Of a stretch of DNA of 43,367 bases, positions 19,451 to 27,809 are shown piece after piece. The notes under the pieces are model-generated. The model saw nothing but the letters and a program-made list of their open reading frames with translations. It made no database searches and was not told where the DNA came from. Position 1 is the first letter of the stretch. Every line of letters begins with the position of its first letter. A program made the translations under genes and the position numbers. Source of the stretch: a virus; IMG/VR virus record IMGVR_UViG_3300021475_000033, positions 1 to 43,367 of that record; one strand, written 5' to 3'.

Positions 19451-21460
19451 TCACCGGTTCCACGTTCCCGGCAAGCATAGCCACCACTCGCCGTCCGATC
19501 CTCCGACCTTATGCGTCTCCACTTTCAACTCCTGTCGCGCCTTGCGCAATTGCTTATCGGTGAACCCCCGCTTCTCCACGGTGTCCTTGATCTCTTTCGC
19601 CAGCACAGGCCCGGCAGCCAATAACTCGCCCAACAGTGTCTGCAGCACCCGTTGCTCCGCATACCGCTCGCCATCCTTGCTTCGCCCGCTCGCTGCGCTG
19701 ATCGCTTGATCCGCAGTGATGTCGACCGGCTCCTTGAAGAACACGGCGAACGGAGACTCGATGACGTCAGGTGACTTCTGGACAACTTTGCTCTGGATCT
19801 CATAAGCGTAAGTGGGTTTCGACCTCGACGGATTGTGCTTGGCGTGAGCGAACAGAATACGCCCGGTCGGTTCCTTGTCCTCGTCCATCTCGGGGATGCA
19901 CAAGTGGCCGATGCGCCCGGCAGCGATGAAAGCCTGCGACCCGATGAAGTGGTCAATGGCTTTTTGCGATGGCGCTTTCGGCGGATGGGTGATGGCGCTA
20001 AAAGCCACTCTCATCTCTTCAGCGAGGTCCTTCAGCGGGCCCAGTTGCCCGCGCACTTCTGTGGATTTATGCGAGTCAATCTTGCCCATATACGCCGTGA
20101 TGGGGTCGAGCGTGACCAGTGCTACATCTTTTACTTCCTCGATGCATTGCTTGAGCACGTCCAAGTCCTCGCCCAGCAAGAACTGGCGGTGGGTTTTCTT
20201 GTCGGTCCGAATTCTCTTCAGGATGTGGACTCGCTTCAGATCCGCTCCTGCGGCCATCAGGCGTGGGATAACTTCGTCGTCGAGCGCATCCTCGGCCGTG
20301 AGCATAATGACGTTGGCCGGTGGCCCACTGCTCGAGCCATCGGGCCACGGCTTGGTTGTCGTCACACAAGCCACATAGCCGATCTGCACTTGGCTCTTGC
20401 CCAGGCCCGGTATGCCTGTGAGCAACTCGAGCGCGCCCCGCAACAAGTGGCCAAACCACAACCAGTCTTTCTTCCGTGGTGGTATGTCGATCGCGCGGAC
20501 TAAATCATAACCCTCGGCTTTTCCGACCCGCTTGGTCTCGCGGCTCTGCTGACTATCGTCTTCTTCCTCATCGTACACCTTAGCGATTTCACGAGCCAGC
20601 TGCTCCTCGCCATTGCGCCGCCGCTCATCAGTCCTGAACTTACACCAGCCGGACCGCCACACCAGGGCGAAGCATTCCCCCTCAGTCATCCCGAGGTCGC
20701 GCAGCAGGCACTCCATCCGGTGCAACACGCCGCTGCGATCTTCTTCATTGTCCTTGGGTATCTCCCCGGTCTCGAGCACATGGACTCGGAGCCAGGGCCG
20801 ATCCCCGCCCATCACTCCATTCCTGCCCGGTAACCGCTTCATAAACTTCTTCAGCGCTTCGTCATAATCGACTTCTGTGTCGACCGTTCGCTTGTTCTCA
20901 GCGCTTGCTTCATTTTGCTTGATGCGCGTCACCAGCCAGTCGGGCATGGGCATGGGTTCTCGAGCGCCCACCCAGATGTAATTGCTTGCTGGCGTCGATG
21001 GCAAGATTACATAGACTGAGTCGCTGCGTACTTCGACATTGCTGGCCAGATGGAAGTAGCCGACGTGCTCGAGCGACCCTTTCTTAAACCACAGGTGGTG
21101 GCCGTCGTGCATCGTCATTGAATTCATCGTGCGTATGGAGCGCGAGCCATTCAGTTCGCCCCACTGCTCCTCCCCGCGCCCACCGTCCTTAACATCAACA
21201 TCGATGACGACGTGGCCGCTCGCGCCCGGACAGTGACCAATCAACGCGTCTGGCCATTTCGTCCACCAATACTTAATCTTCTTTACGTCAGTCGTCGCAA
21301 CCTCAGTCCACAAGATACCGGGACACGGCTTCTTCTCAATCCGACCCGACTTGGGGTTGGTGTGGAGATAGCAGGGAAAGATCTTCCATCCCACACTGGC
21401 ATACTGTAGAGCGGCATCAAGCGGGGTTGCCCATTTGTGCCACATGTAGGCCACGGACAT
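19451..21460 (-). CDS. Primase-helicase: prim-pol domain plus RepA-like AAA helicase (669 aa)
   Basis: The N-terminal domain (about residues 10-185) has the bifunctional primase/polymerase pattern: LDAALQYASVGWKIFPCYL, the catalytic acidic pair D87/D89 in VVIDVDV, GHHLWFK at 120-126 and a VEVRSDSVYVILPST strand. The C-terminal domain (about 330-600) is an AAA_25/RepA-type hexameric helicase: Walker A GIPGLGKS (349-356), LTAEDALDDEV, Walker B-like VALVTLDPITAYMG (446-459) and a sensor AFSAITHPP. It should prime and unwind DNA at the phage origin. It is transcribed away from the strong 21.75-kb promoters and ends at the iteron array. Confidence 0.9.
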   Translation of the reverse strand: MSVAYMWHKWATPLDAALQYASVGWKIFPCYLHTNPKSGRIEKKPCPGILWTEVATTDVKKIKYWWTKWPDALIGHCPGASGHVVIDVDVKDGGRGEEQWGELNGSRSIRTMNSMTMHDGHHLWFKKGSLEHVGYFHLASNVEVRSDSVYVILPSTPASNYIWVGAREPMPMPDWLVTRIKQNEASAENKRTVDTEVDYDEALKKFMKRLPGRNGVMGGDRPWLRVHVLETGEIPKDNEEDRSGVLHRMECLLRDLGMTEGECFALVWRSGWCKFRTDERRRNGEEQLAREIAKVYDEEEDDSQQSRETKRVGKAEGYDLVRAIDIPPRKKDWLWFGHLLRGALELLTGIPGLGKSQVQIGYVACVTTTKPWPDGSSSGPPANVIMLTAEDALDDEVIPRLMAAGADLKRVHILKRIRTDKKTHRQFLLGEDLDVLKQCIEEVKDVALVTLDPITAYMGKIDSHKSTEVRGQLGPLKDLAEEMRVAFSAITHPPKAPSQKAIDHFIGSQAFIAAGRIGHLCIPEMDEDKEPTGRILFAHAKHNPSRSKPTYAYEIQSKVVQKSPDVIESPFAVFFKEPVDITADQAISAASGRSKDGERYAEQRVLQTLLGELLAAGPVLAKEIKDTVEKRGFTDKQLRKARQELKVETHKVGGSDGEWWLCLPGTWNR

Positions 21461-21799
21461 CTAGGTCTCCGGTAGTTGTTTCCTGGGTCTACCCATCACG
21501 CTTACTTTCAGCTCAGCCCAATATCTGCGGTGAACGACGATGGTCGGTTGTTTACCCGAGCCGACTTCTTCGAAGGGTATCTTGCGCACCCATAAGCGCT
21601 GGTTCAATGTTTGACGCTGCACGCCATATTCTTGCGCGAGCTCAACGAGTGTCTTATAATTTCGAAGTTTCCGCCGCAGCACTCTACCCCTTCGTTTAAC
21701 TTTTGGCACGATATTTATTTCTCCCATGAACACTTTATTTTTCTCTGCCACTTGACAGAGCGGCGTCACAGGAATATATTCGGCTGAAGATAGTGCCAT
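21461..21799 (-). CDS. HTH DNA-binding protein (112 aa; start uncertain)
   Basis: The core NYKTLVELAQEYGVQRQTLN then QRLWVRKIPFEEVGSGKQPT is a helix-turn-helix with a following strand pair, preceded by a very basic stretch (KVKRRGRVLRRKLR). The stop is immediately followed by the primase ATG. Starts at 21805 (TTG), 21799 (ATG) and 21727 (ATG) are all possible. The last (88 aa) fits best if a minus-strand TTGACA at 21805-21800 is the promoter. It is likely a regulator of the divergent promoter region or of primase expression. Confidence 0.6.
   Translation of the reverse strand: MALSSAEYIPVTPLCQVAEKNKVFMGEINIVPKVKRRGRVLRRKLRNYKTLVELAQEYGVQRQTLNQRLWVRKIPFEEVGSGKQPTIVVHRRYWAELKVSVMGRPRKQLPET
21752..21780 (+). 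promoter_or_regulatory. Near-consensus promoter TTGACA-17-TATATT
   Basis: TTGACA at 21752-21757 and TATATT at 21775-21780 with 17-nt spacing make the closest sigma70 match in the window. The start near 21787 leads into the nucleotide-metabolism and replication block. A minus-strand TTGACA (21805-21800) faces it and would share the AT-rich -10 region. Confidence 0.7.
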
Positions 21800-21841
21800 T
21801 GTCAATATATTTATATCTAGACCATGGCGCTAACCCCTGGC

Positions 21842-21854
21842 AACCATTATGGTT
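21842..21854. promoter_or_regulatory. Palindrome AACCAT-T-ATGGTT
   Basis: A perfect 13-bp palindrome lies in the leader between the promoter and the ATG at 21862. It may be an operator for the divergent HTH protein, or a small leader hairpin close to the start codon. Confidence 0.4.
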
Positions 21855-21861
21855 TGGGCTG

Positions 21862-22686
21862 ATGGCAATCATAATTGAGGGTATGGATGCTACCGGAAAG
21901 TCGACCCTAGCCAAAGCGGTCGCGTCACACTTTAACCTGAAGATAAAAGAGTCCGAAGGCCCACCCGTATCCCGCGACGAATTGCATCATCGGGTCACCC
22001 GTTACAACAACATGGTCGACACGCTCTTTGTCCGTCACCCGTGTGTGAGCCACAACATCTATAATATATGCCACACGGTGCCATTCACTTTGGATGTTGG
22101 CGATTTCTACCACCATGGCCATACATTCATCTATTGTGCGCCGACGAACCTCCATCATATAGCCAAGCCCGGTGAAGATGAGACATTCATAGCTGAAGTC
22201 GGTCTCGCCAGCGACCAGATCAGACGAATGTACAATATGTGGGCCATCCAGCATGCCCATATCATTTACCACCTGGGCGACGACCCGCAGCGCATCATCG
22301 ACATGCTCCAGCCGTCACGACCAGATTTGGTCAGAGACATCAGGGATTTCCACACTCGCTTCGACATCGCGTACGACGGCCCGCCGCGGCACCTCCCCTT
22401 GGATCTCTACGACTTCCGGGAGAAGTTCTTGACAGAAGAGGCGTTCGAATACACCACCGCGCCCACACTGGCTAAACGCTTCGACGCCCTGGTCGACTCC
22501 GTGTACGTCGCCATCGGTTCTGCCCATCTGCACGGTTTCGATTTCTATGAGGGCTGGCGTCGCGTCCACAGCGCAAACATGCTCAAGGTCCGAGCCGCTT
22601 TCGCCAGCGACTCCCTGCGCAATTCTACCCATGATGTGGTCAAGCCGCCCGGCTGGTCGCCACCCGATCTGGAGGATCTCTGTTAA
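21862..22686 (+). CDS. Nucleotide kinase fused to MazG-like pyrophosphohydrolase (274 aa)
   Basis: ATG at 21862 (MAIIIEGMDATGKSTLAKAV) is preferred to a GTG at 21793 that sits at the inferred transcription start. Residues 1-150 form a P-loop kinase of the thymidylate/deoxynucleoside monophosphate kinase type (Walker A in EGMDATGKST; HIIYHLGDDPQRII). Residues 155-262 carry an all-alpha NTP-PPase (MazG/PRA-PH) pattern: DIRDFHTRFDIAYDGPP, FREKFLTEEAFEY (ExxE), DALVDSVYVAIGSAHLHGFD and VHSANMLKVRA. One domain phosphorylates dNMPs and the other would hydrolyse (d)NTPs to monophosphates, so the fusion could exchange one nucleotide for another in the pool. Confidence 0.8.
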   Translation: MAIIIEGMDATGKSTLAKAVASHFNLKIKESEGPPVSRDELHHRVTRYNNMVDTLFVRHPCVSHNIYNICHTVPFTLDVGDFYHHGHTFIYCAPTNLHHIAKPGEDETFIAEVGLASDQIRRMYNMWAIQHAHIIYHLGDDPQRIIDMLQPSRPDLVRDIRDFHTRFDIAYDGPPRHLPLDLYDFREKFLTEEAFEYTTAPTLAKRFDALVDSVYVAIGSAHLHGFDFYEGWRRVHSANMLKVRAAFASDSLRNSTHDVVKPPGWSPPDLEDLC

Positions 22687-22688
22687 CC

Positions 22689-23519
22689 GTGAAAAATGAA
22701 TGGCTGCACCACTCCGTTCGTCTCAGCTGCATCGAAGCAGACTTCTACGCGGGCGAGCGTAAGATCCTGCGCCAGCGCAAGATTACTTTCACCGACACCA
22801 CCTCAGACATCACTCTGACCGATGGCGGGTACCTCAACGGCACCAAGATGTCGTTGCTGAAGAAGAATTACTGGAACGTCGAGTCACACGCTGCAGCTCT
22901 CAGCTTATGGTCACATCGCCGGGAGATGGCCAAGTACGGCTCGGTGTCCTTCATCCTCGACGAAGACCCAGCCACGGACACGCCAGAGTTCATCGATTTC
23001 TCGGTGTCATTCAACACCTTCAACCATGTCATCAAGGGCTCGCGCGTGCTCAATGGGCAGATCCCAGAAGATCGCGGCATCGGCTCGGTGTTCGGCCCGT
23101 GCATTCAGTCGGTCGTTCTCACTTGGCTGTCGCCCGACACCACCGCAGTCGATGTGTTCTGGCGCACCACAGAGTGGTTCCGCAAGTTCCCGGCCGATCT
23201 CATTCTGATCCTCGATCACCTGCTGCCGCCATTCCAGTTGCAGAAGTTTGACATCACTTGTCACTTCGCTAATATCACCGTGCATCCGATGACGTTCATC
23301 TCTCTCATCCCGAGCCTACCCGATCCAGTCGCCTCACTCAATCTCATCAAAGTCAAGGACCCGTACTTCCATGGCAGAGTTGTCAAGCGCCTGGCCCGCA
23401 CACTGTCCGATACCCCCTCACGCTTTGGCCCGGAGAAACGCATCCGCCGCAGCACTGGACGCCGCATGCCCGACACCGCATGGCTCAAGAAATACATCGC
23501 CGAGAACAGGAAAACATGA
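22689..23519 (+). CDS. Thymidylate-synthase-superfamily-like protein, copy 1 (276 aa)
   Basis: GTG start three nt after the preceding stop. The second half has a layout I align by eye with thymidylate synthase: a P-C pair (GPCIQSVVL, C138) where the nucleophile lies, then 21 residues later R159 in VFWRTTEWFRKFPADLILIL. Asp170 stands where TS has the Asn that selects dUMP, and FANITVHP may be the nucleotide-binding end. The next gene is a clearer TS homologue with the same spacing. The N-terminal 120 residues are unassigned. It may be a dUMP/dCMP-modifying enzyme or a non-catalytic partner. Confidence 0.5.
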   Translation: MKNEWLHHSVRLSCIEADFYAGERKILRQRKITFTDTTSDITLTDGGYLNGTKMSLLKKNYWNVESHAAALSLWSHRREMAKYGSVSFILDEDPATDTPEFIDFSVSFNTFNHVIKGSRVLNGQIPEDRGIGSVFGPCIQSVVLTWLSPDTTAVDVFWRTTEWFRKFPADLILILDHLLPPFQLQKFDITCHFANITVHPMTFISLIPSLPDPVASLNLIKVKDPYFHGRVVKRLARTLSDTPSRFGPEKRIRRSTGRRMPDTAWLKKYIAENRKT

Positions 23520-24268
23520 AAGCATATTGGAATTTTACGCAAGCGATTAAATCAATCACTGAGGGCTTCGACACCTCACCCAAGATCAAGACCGAGACGT
23601 GGCAAGGGCTATCCACCGCCAACCGCCCTGAGCTGGCCACTCTCGAGCAACTCTTCGTGTCATTCTCAGTCCCGATCCCGCCCACCCTCGAGCGGCTCCG
23701 CCACGATATCCACCCAGACTTGCCCTGGGCCGACGATCACTTCGCCGAGCGCGTCAGCGGCATACCGCACAATCCGCCGCCCTCGGAAGCCTGGTGGCCG
23801 CACGCCGCCAGCAACCACCCGTTCAAGAATGAGAACGGCTTGTTCTCCCACACCTATCCGGAGCGCATGTGGCCGCGCGAAGCCGGCGCCCGCCCCTTCG
23901 GCATCCGCTTCCGCTACGGCGACCTCGATGACTTGGTGCGCCTGCTCCAGCAACAGCCGCTCACGCGCCAGGCTTACCTGCCCATATTCTTTCCCGAGGA
24001 CACCGGCGCGCACCATGGCCAGCGCATCCCGTGCACTCTGGGCTACCACTTCATCCGGCGCAACGACAAGCTCCATGTCGTCTATTACATCCGCTCGTGC
24101 GACTTCTATCGCCACTTCCGCAACGACATGTATTTGACATGCCGCCTTCTGCTCTGGGTGCTCGAACAGACCCAAGCGGAGAATTGCACTCCCGGGAACT
24201 TCGTCATGCACATTACCTCACTGCATCTCTTCGTCAACGACGCGAGGGAGGCGCTCAAGATAAAGTGA
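23516..24268 (+). CDS. Thymidylate synthase / pyrimidine hydroxymethylase-like protein, copy 2 (250 aa)
   Basis: ATG at 23516 overlaps the upstream stop. TS features in order: R-Q-A-Y-L-P-I-F near 151-158, the catalytic motif RIPCTLGYHF (C173), R193-S-C-D196 in YYIRSCDFYRHFRNDMYL, and GNFVMHITSLHLFVND near 227-242 as the nucleotide-binding GDxHxY equivalent. The residue aligned with the dUMP-selecting Asn is Asp204, as in T4 dCMP hydroxymethylase. This suggests dCMP use, but the alignment is by eye. Methylation or hydroxymethylation of a pyrimidine monophosphate with a folate cofactor is predicted. Confidence 0.75.
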   Translation: MKAYWNFTQAIKSITEGFDTSPKIKTETWQGLSTANRPELATLEQLFVSFSVPIPPTLERLRHDIHPDLPWADDHFAERVSGIPHNPPPSEAWWPHAASNHPFKNENGLFSHTYPERMWPREAGARPFGIRFRYGDLDDLVRLLQQQPLTRQAYLPIFFPEDTGAHHGQRIPCTLGYHFIRRNDKLHVVYYIRSCDFYRHFRNDMYLTCRLLLWVLEQTQAENCTPGNFVMHITSLHLFVNDAREALKIK

Positions 24269-24669
24269 AGGTCCCGCTGGGCGCTCAATCCGTCCCCGTA
24301 CTCGATCCCGATTGGGATGACATGAACCCCTTGCCCATGCTTACGCCGGGCGAGCGCGCCGGGTACGGCCGTCGCTGGTATGGCGGGTTGGGCGTTCCCG
24401 ACGGATGGGATGCTTGCGGCCGCCTCAAGGAGGGCCACACCTGGAGCACCTGGTACACCCGTCTGTCGCCATGTCGATACAAGAAATTCAAAGCCCAGGC
24501 GATACGCACTCAGCCGCCCGCGGAATGGATAAATTACACCTACAAGCGCCCACCGCCCACGCCCGCGCCACCGGCCGATTGGCGGCATACGGAGACTGAG
24601 CTGACGTGGCCCAGCGTCGACACCGAGGTGCAATATTACACCGATGACTGGCAGAGGATAGAGAAATGA
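24265..24669 (+). CDS. Hypothetical protein (134 aa)
   Basis: GTG at 24265 overlaps the TS stop (GTGA); the frame from 24031 shadows the TS gene. The protein is Pro-, Trp- and Tyr-rich, with PMLTPGERAGYGRRWYGGLG, YKRPPPTPAPPADW and a DDWQRIEK end. No domain is recognised. Its place between nucleotide genes suggests, but does not show, a linked role. Confidence 0.6.
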   Translation: MKVPLGAQSVPVLDPDWDDMNPLPMLTPGERAGYGRRWYGGLGVPDGWDACGRLKEGHTWSTWYTRLSPCRYKKFKAQAIRTQPPAEWINYTYKRPPPTPAPPADWRHTETELTWPSVDTEVQYYTDDWQRIEK

Positions 24670-24824
24670 GCATGGAGGAAATCTGCCGCCACGAGCGCTG
24701 CAACATGGCGATCCGCCACACCCTTGGTTACGGCCAGCACGACGATCACGTGTGGCGGTGGCTCAACTATCACCTGCGCCTCTGGGGCGAGGCGCACCCA
24801 TTCCGCTTCGAGGTCAACCAATGA
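24666..24824 (+). CDS. Small protein (52 aa)
   Basis: ATG at 24666 (ATGA overlap) opens MSMEEICRHERCNMAIRHTL followed by GYGQHDDHVWRWLNYHLRLW and a short tail. The end overlaps the deaminase ATG. The C-x4-C and several His could bind metal. It is coupled on both sides. The family is unknown. Confidence 0.55.
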   Translation: MSMEEICRHERCNMAIRHTLGYGQHDDHVWRWLNYHLRLWGEAHPFRFEVNQ

Positions 24825-25297
24825 ACCGCATCTCCAGACTCCAGATGTTCATGGAGATGGCCCACGTCGTCGCCAAGCGCAGCACCTGCATGCGCCTCAG
24901 TGTGGGTTGCATCCTGGTGACCGACAAGAACATCCTCTCAATCGGATATAATGGCCCGCCAGCTGGCGAAGAGCATTGCACTGGGCGTCACTGCTCACCG
25001 CCGGGCAGCGGCTGCGTGCGCGCCGTCCACGCCGAAATAAACGCCTTCGAGAAAATCCGCCTGCGCATGTTGGATAACCCGCTCGCGCCACCGCCCATGG
25101 ATGTCTACGTGACTGACAGCCCATGCCCCCTCTGCTTCGATCTGATAACCCAGCCGCAGTGGAATGTGGCCAACATCTACTTCACCACGCTCTACCGCAT
25201 CAACAAGCACCTCGAGCACCCCGCCATCAACATCTACCAAGTCACGCCGTCAGGCTACGTCGTCGATTGCCAATCCGGGGAGCTCGTGAATGGCTGA
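24821..25297 (+). CDS. dCMP deaminase (158 aa)
   Basis: ATG at 24821 is coupled by overlap. The zinc-dependent cytidine/dCMP deaminase signature is complete: H70-A-E72 in VRAVHAEINAF and P101-C102-PL-C105 in DSPCPLCFDLI. An extra Cys/His group (HCTGRHCSPPGSGC) recalls the second zinc site of T4-type dCMP deaminases. It converts dCMP (or a modified dCMP) to dUMP, feeding TS. Together with the adjacent TS-like and kinase-MazG genes it forms a nucleotide pathway. Confidence 0.9.
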   Translation: MNRISRLQMFMEMAHVVAKRSTCMRLSVGCILVTDKNILSIGYNGPPAGEEHCTGRHCSPPGSGCVRAVHAEINAFEKIRLRMLDNPLAPPPMDVYVTDSPCPLCFDLITQPQWNVANIYFTTLYRINKHLEHPAINIYQVTPSGYVVDCQSGELVNG

Positions 25298-27809
25298 ACT
25301 CAGGGACCCAGACTGCACGCGCTGCGCGCTCCACAAGACGGCTCAGTTCGTGTGCCTGATCGACAAAGGCATCAAGCGCTCCGACATCATGATACTCGGC
25401 GAAGCGCCGGGCAAGCGCGAGGATGACACGGGCCGGCCGTTCGTCGGGCGCAGCGGGCAATACCTCCGGCGCGTCTTAGAAGAACACAAGGTCGAGGGGT
25501 TCATCGGCAACGCGGTCAACTGCCGGCCGCCCGACAACAGAGCGCCCACGACGCCTGAGATCGCCGCATGCCGCTATTGGCTCGACAAGCAGTTATCTGT
25601 CGTCAAGCCAAAGTTCGTCCTCCTGCTGGGCAATGTGGCCCTTGAGGCAGCCCTTAAGACCAAGGGCATCGTCAAGCTCCGCGGCAAGCCGATCGTCAAG
25701 GATGACATCACTTACTTCCCGACATTCCACCCAAGTTATGTGTTGAGAAATGAGTGGGAGCAATCTACATTCGATAGCGATGTCGCTGCTTTCGCCCGCC
25801 TGATTAAGTCTGTGCCCACCCCCTCCATAACCAATCCGGTTCTGGTCGACTCCGAACCCGCATTCCGGCGCATGCTCACCCGGCTGCGCGGCACTATCTC
25901 ATTCGACATCGAGACAACCGGCTTGTACCCGTGGAAGGGCGAGATCGTCGTCCTCGGCTTTGGCACCCGCCGCGAGCAATTCATCGTGCCGATGCCCATC
26001 CCAGATGACTGGATGGAAGACCTCGACGACGTCATCCAAGACTGTGACCTGGTCACTCAGTTCGGCAAGTTCGACAGCCTGTGGCTGCGGGTCAAGCACA
26101 ACATCAGGTGGAAGTCGTCATTCGATATCGGCCTGTGTCACTACCTGATCGACGAGAACGCCCCGCACGACCTCGAGTATATCGCACATCGCTTTCTCGG
26201 CGCAGAGCCTTGGGATGTGCCATTGCGCGTCAAGCAGGGCAAAGAAGGCATCCCAGCCCTCATCGAATACTTCGCAAAAGACCTGCATTACACGCGCGCT
26301 CTCAAGCCAGTTCTCACTGAAAAGCTCGAGCCATGCCTCGCGAGGATCTTCCACCATATCATGATGCCCTGTGTGGATTTATTCACTGAGGTCGAGTTCG
26401 ACGGATGCTTCATCAACACCAGCAAGTTCGACGAGGCCGAGGAATACCTGAGGGGCGAGGTCGCCGCCGCGCTCAAGACGCTCAAGAAATGGCAGCCGCC
26501 CGACACATTCAAGGGCAAGCGAGTCATCAAGCGAATACCCTTCAACTGGGGGTCCACCAAGCAAGTGGGCCATCTGTTGTTCACCACTCTCAAGATACCC
26601 GTCGTCGAGCGGACCAAGAAAGGCGCAGCGAGCGTCAACGAGTCGGTGCTCAAGCGCATCGACCACCCGCTCGTCGCATCACTGCTCAAACTGCGTGGCG
26701 CGCAGCAGCAGCTGTCCTTCTTCATCGACGGGTGGAAACCCTTCCTGGTCGACGGTGTCTGGCTACACCCGTCATTCAAGCTGCACGGCACGGTCACCGG
26801 CCGGCTGAGCGCCGAGCACCCCAATTTGCAGCAGGTGCCGCGTGACCCGCGCATTCGCCAACTGATCGACGCGCCCGAGGGCTGGGAACTGATCGAGGCC
26901 GATCTCAGCCAGATAGAGTTGCGTATCGCCTGCGAACTCGCGCGTGAGCGGCAGATGATGTACGCCTTTCACCACGACATCGACATCCACTGGCTGACCT
27001 TGCTCAATGAACTGTCGCGCACCATGGCGTTCCCCGAGCTCATCACCGGCACCGCCCACGCCCTCACCGGTCTCAAGCTCAACTATTACGACTCGGTCAA
27101 GGCGCTTCTCAAAGCCGGACCCGACGCGGCCATCGAAGTCAACTTTGTGTGGAAGGAGCGGCGCAAGAAAGCCAAGGCGATCAACTTCGGTTATCTCTAT
27201 GGCATGTGGTGGAAGAAATTCCGCATTTACGCTCGGGACAACTACGATGTCACTCTGACCGAGAAGGAAGCCCAGGACAGTCGCAAAGCCTTCTTCTCAT
27301 CTTACCCCGACATCGAGCCATGGCACCGGCGGCAGCAGAACTTCGCGAGGCGCAACGGCTATGTCATGTCGCTGAGCGGGCGCAAGCGCCATTTACCCGA
27401 CGCTCTCGATCCCTACGACACACCCGCCCGCGCTGAAGCCCTGCGCCAAGCCATCAACTCGCCCGTGCAATCCTTCGCCAATGAACTGAACCTGATGGCA
27501 GCCCTGCAGCTCCGATCTGAGTACCCGCGCTCAATCGTCCGCATCTGCGGCACCGTGCACGACTCCATCCTCGCTCGGGTCAAAAAAGAGCACGTCGTCG
27601 AAGTCGGAAAACGGTTGCTGGAAATCATGCGCCATCCTAAACTATTAGACACACTGGGCATCAAACTGAGCGTGCCCGTCGAAGCTGAATTGAAGGTAGG
27701 CCCATGGTCATTGGGCGTTAGTCTGGAGAAGTACATCAAGAGGCAAAATGAAGATCAACCAGTCCCGCGTAAAACTGTGGCGTCGATGCCGCGCCGCGTA
27801 CGGGTTTAA
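25290..27809 (+). CDS. Uracil-DNA glycosylase / DNA polymerase A fusion (839 aa)
   Basis: Residues 1-190 are a family-4-type UDG: C9-x2-C12, GEAPGKREDDTGRPFVGRSG (from about 36), NCRPPDNRAPTTPEIAAC (two more Cys for a 4Fe-4S cluster) and FHPSYVLR near 145. The 3'-5' exonuclease has FDIETTGL (about 205), TQFGKFDSLWL and DLHYTRAL. The polymerase has motif A ADLSQIELR (about 535), motif B KAKAINFGYLYGM (about 630) and motif C GTVHDSILARV (about 756). It is a replicative polymerase with an attached glycosylase, all catalytic motifs apparently intact. It overlaps the deaminase gene by 8 nt and the nuclease gene by 62 nt. Confidence 0.93.
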   Translation: MAELRDPDCTRCALHKTAQFVCLIDKGIKRSDIMILGEAPGKREDDTGRPFVGRSGQYLRRVLEEHKVEGFIGNAVNCRPPDNRAPTTPEIAACRYWLDKQLSVVKPKFVLLLGNVALEAALKTKGIVKLRGKPIVKDDITYFPTFHPSYVLRNEWEQSTFDSDVAAFARLIKSVPTPSITNPVLVDSEPAFRRMLTRLRGTISFDIETTGLYPWKGEIVVLGFGTRREQFIVPMPIPDDWMEDLDDVIQDCDLVTQFGKFDSLWLRVKHNIRWKSSFDIGLCHYLIDENAPHDLEYIAHRFLGAEPWDVPLRVKQGKEGIPALIEYFAKDLHYTRALKPVLTEKLEPCLARIFHHIMMPCVDLFTEVEFDGCFINTSKFDEAEEYLRGEVAAALKTLKKWQPPDTFKGKRVIKRIPFNWGSTKQVGHLLFTTLKIPVVERTKKGAASVNESVLKRIDHPLVASLLKLRGAQQQLSFFIDGWKPFLVDGVWLHPSFKLHGTVTGRLSAEHPNLQQVPRDPRIRQLIDAPEGWELIEADLSQIELRIACELARERQMMYAFHHDIDIHWLTLLNELSRTMAFPELITGTAHALTGLKLNYYDSVKALLKAGPDAAIEVNFVWKERRKKAKAINFGYLYGMWWKKFRIYARDNYDVTLTEKEAQDSRKAFFSSYPDIEPWHRRQQNFARRNGYVMSLSGRKRHLPDALDPYDTPARAEALRQAINSPVQSFANELNLMAALQLRSEYPRSIVRICGTVHDSILARVKKEHVVEVGKRLLEIMRHPKLLDTLGIKLSVPVEAELKVGPWSLGVSLEKYIKRQNEDQPVPRKTVASMPRRVRV

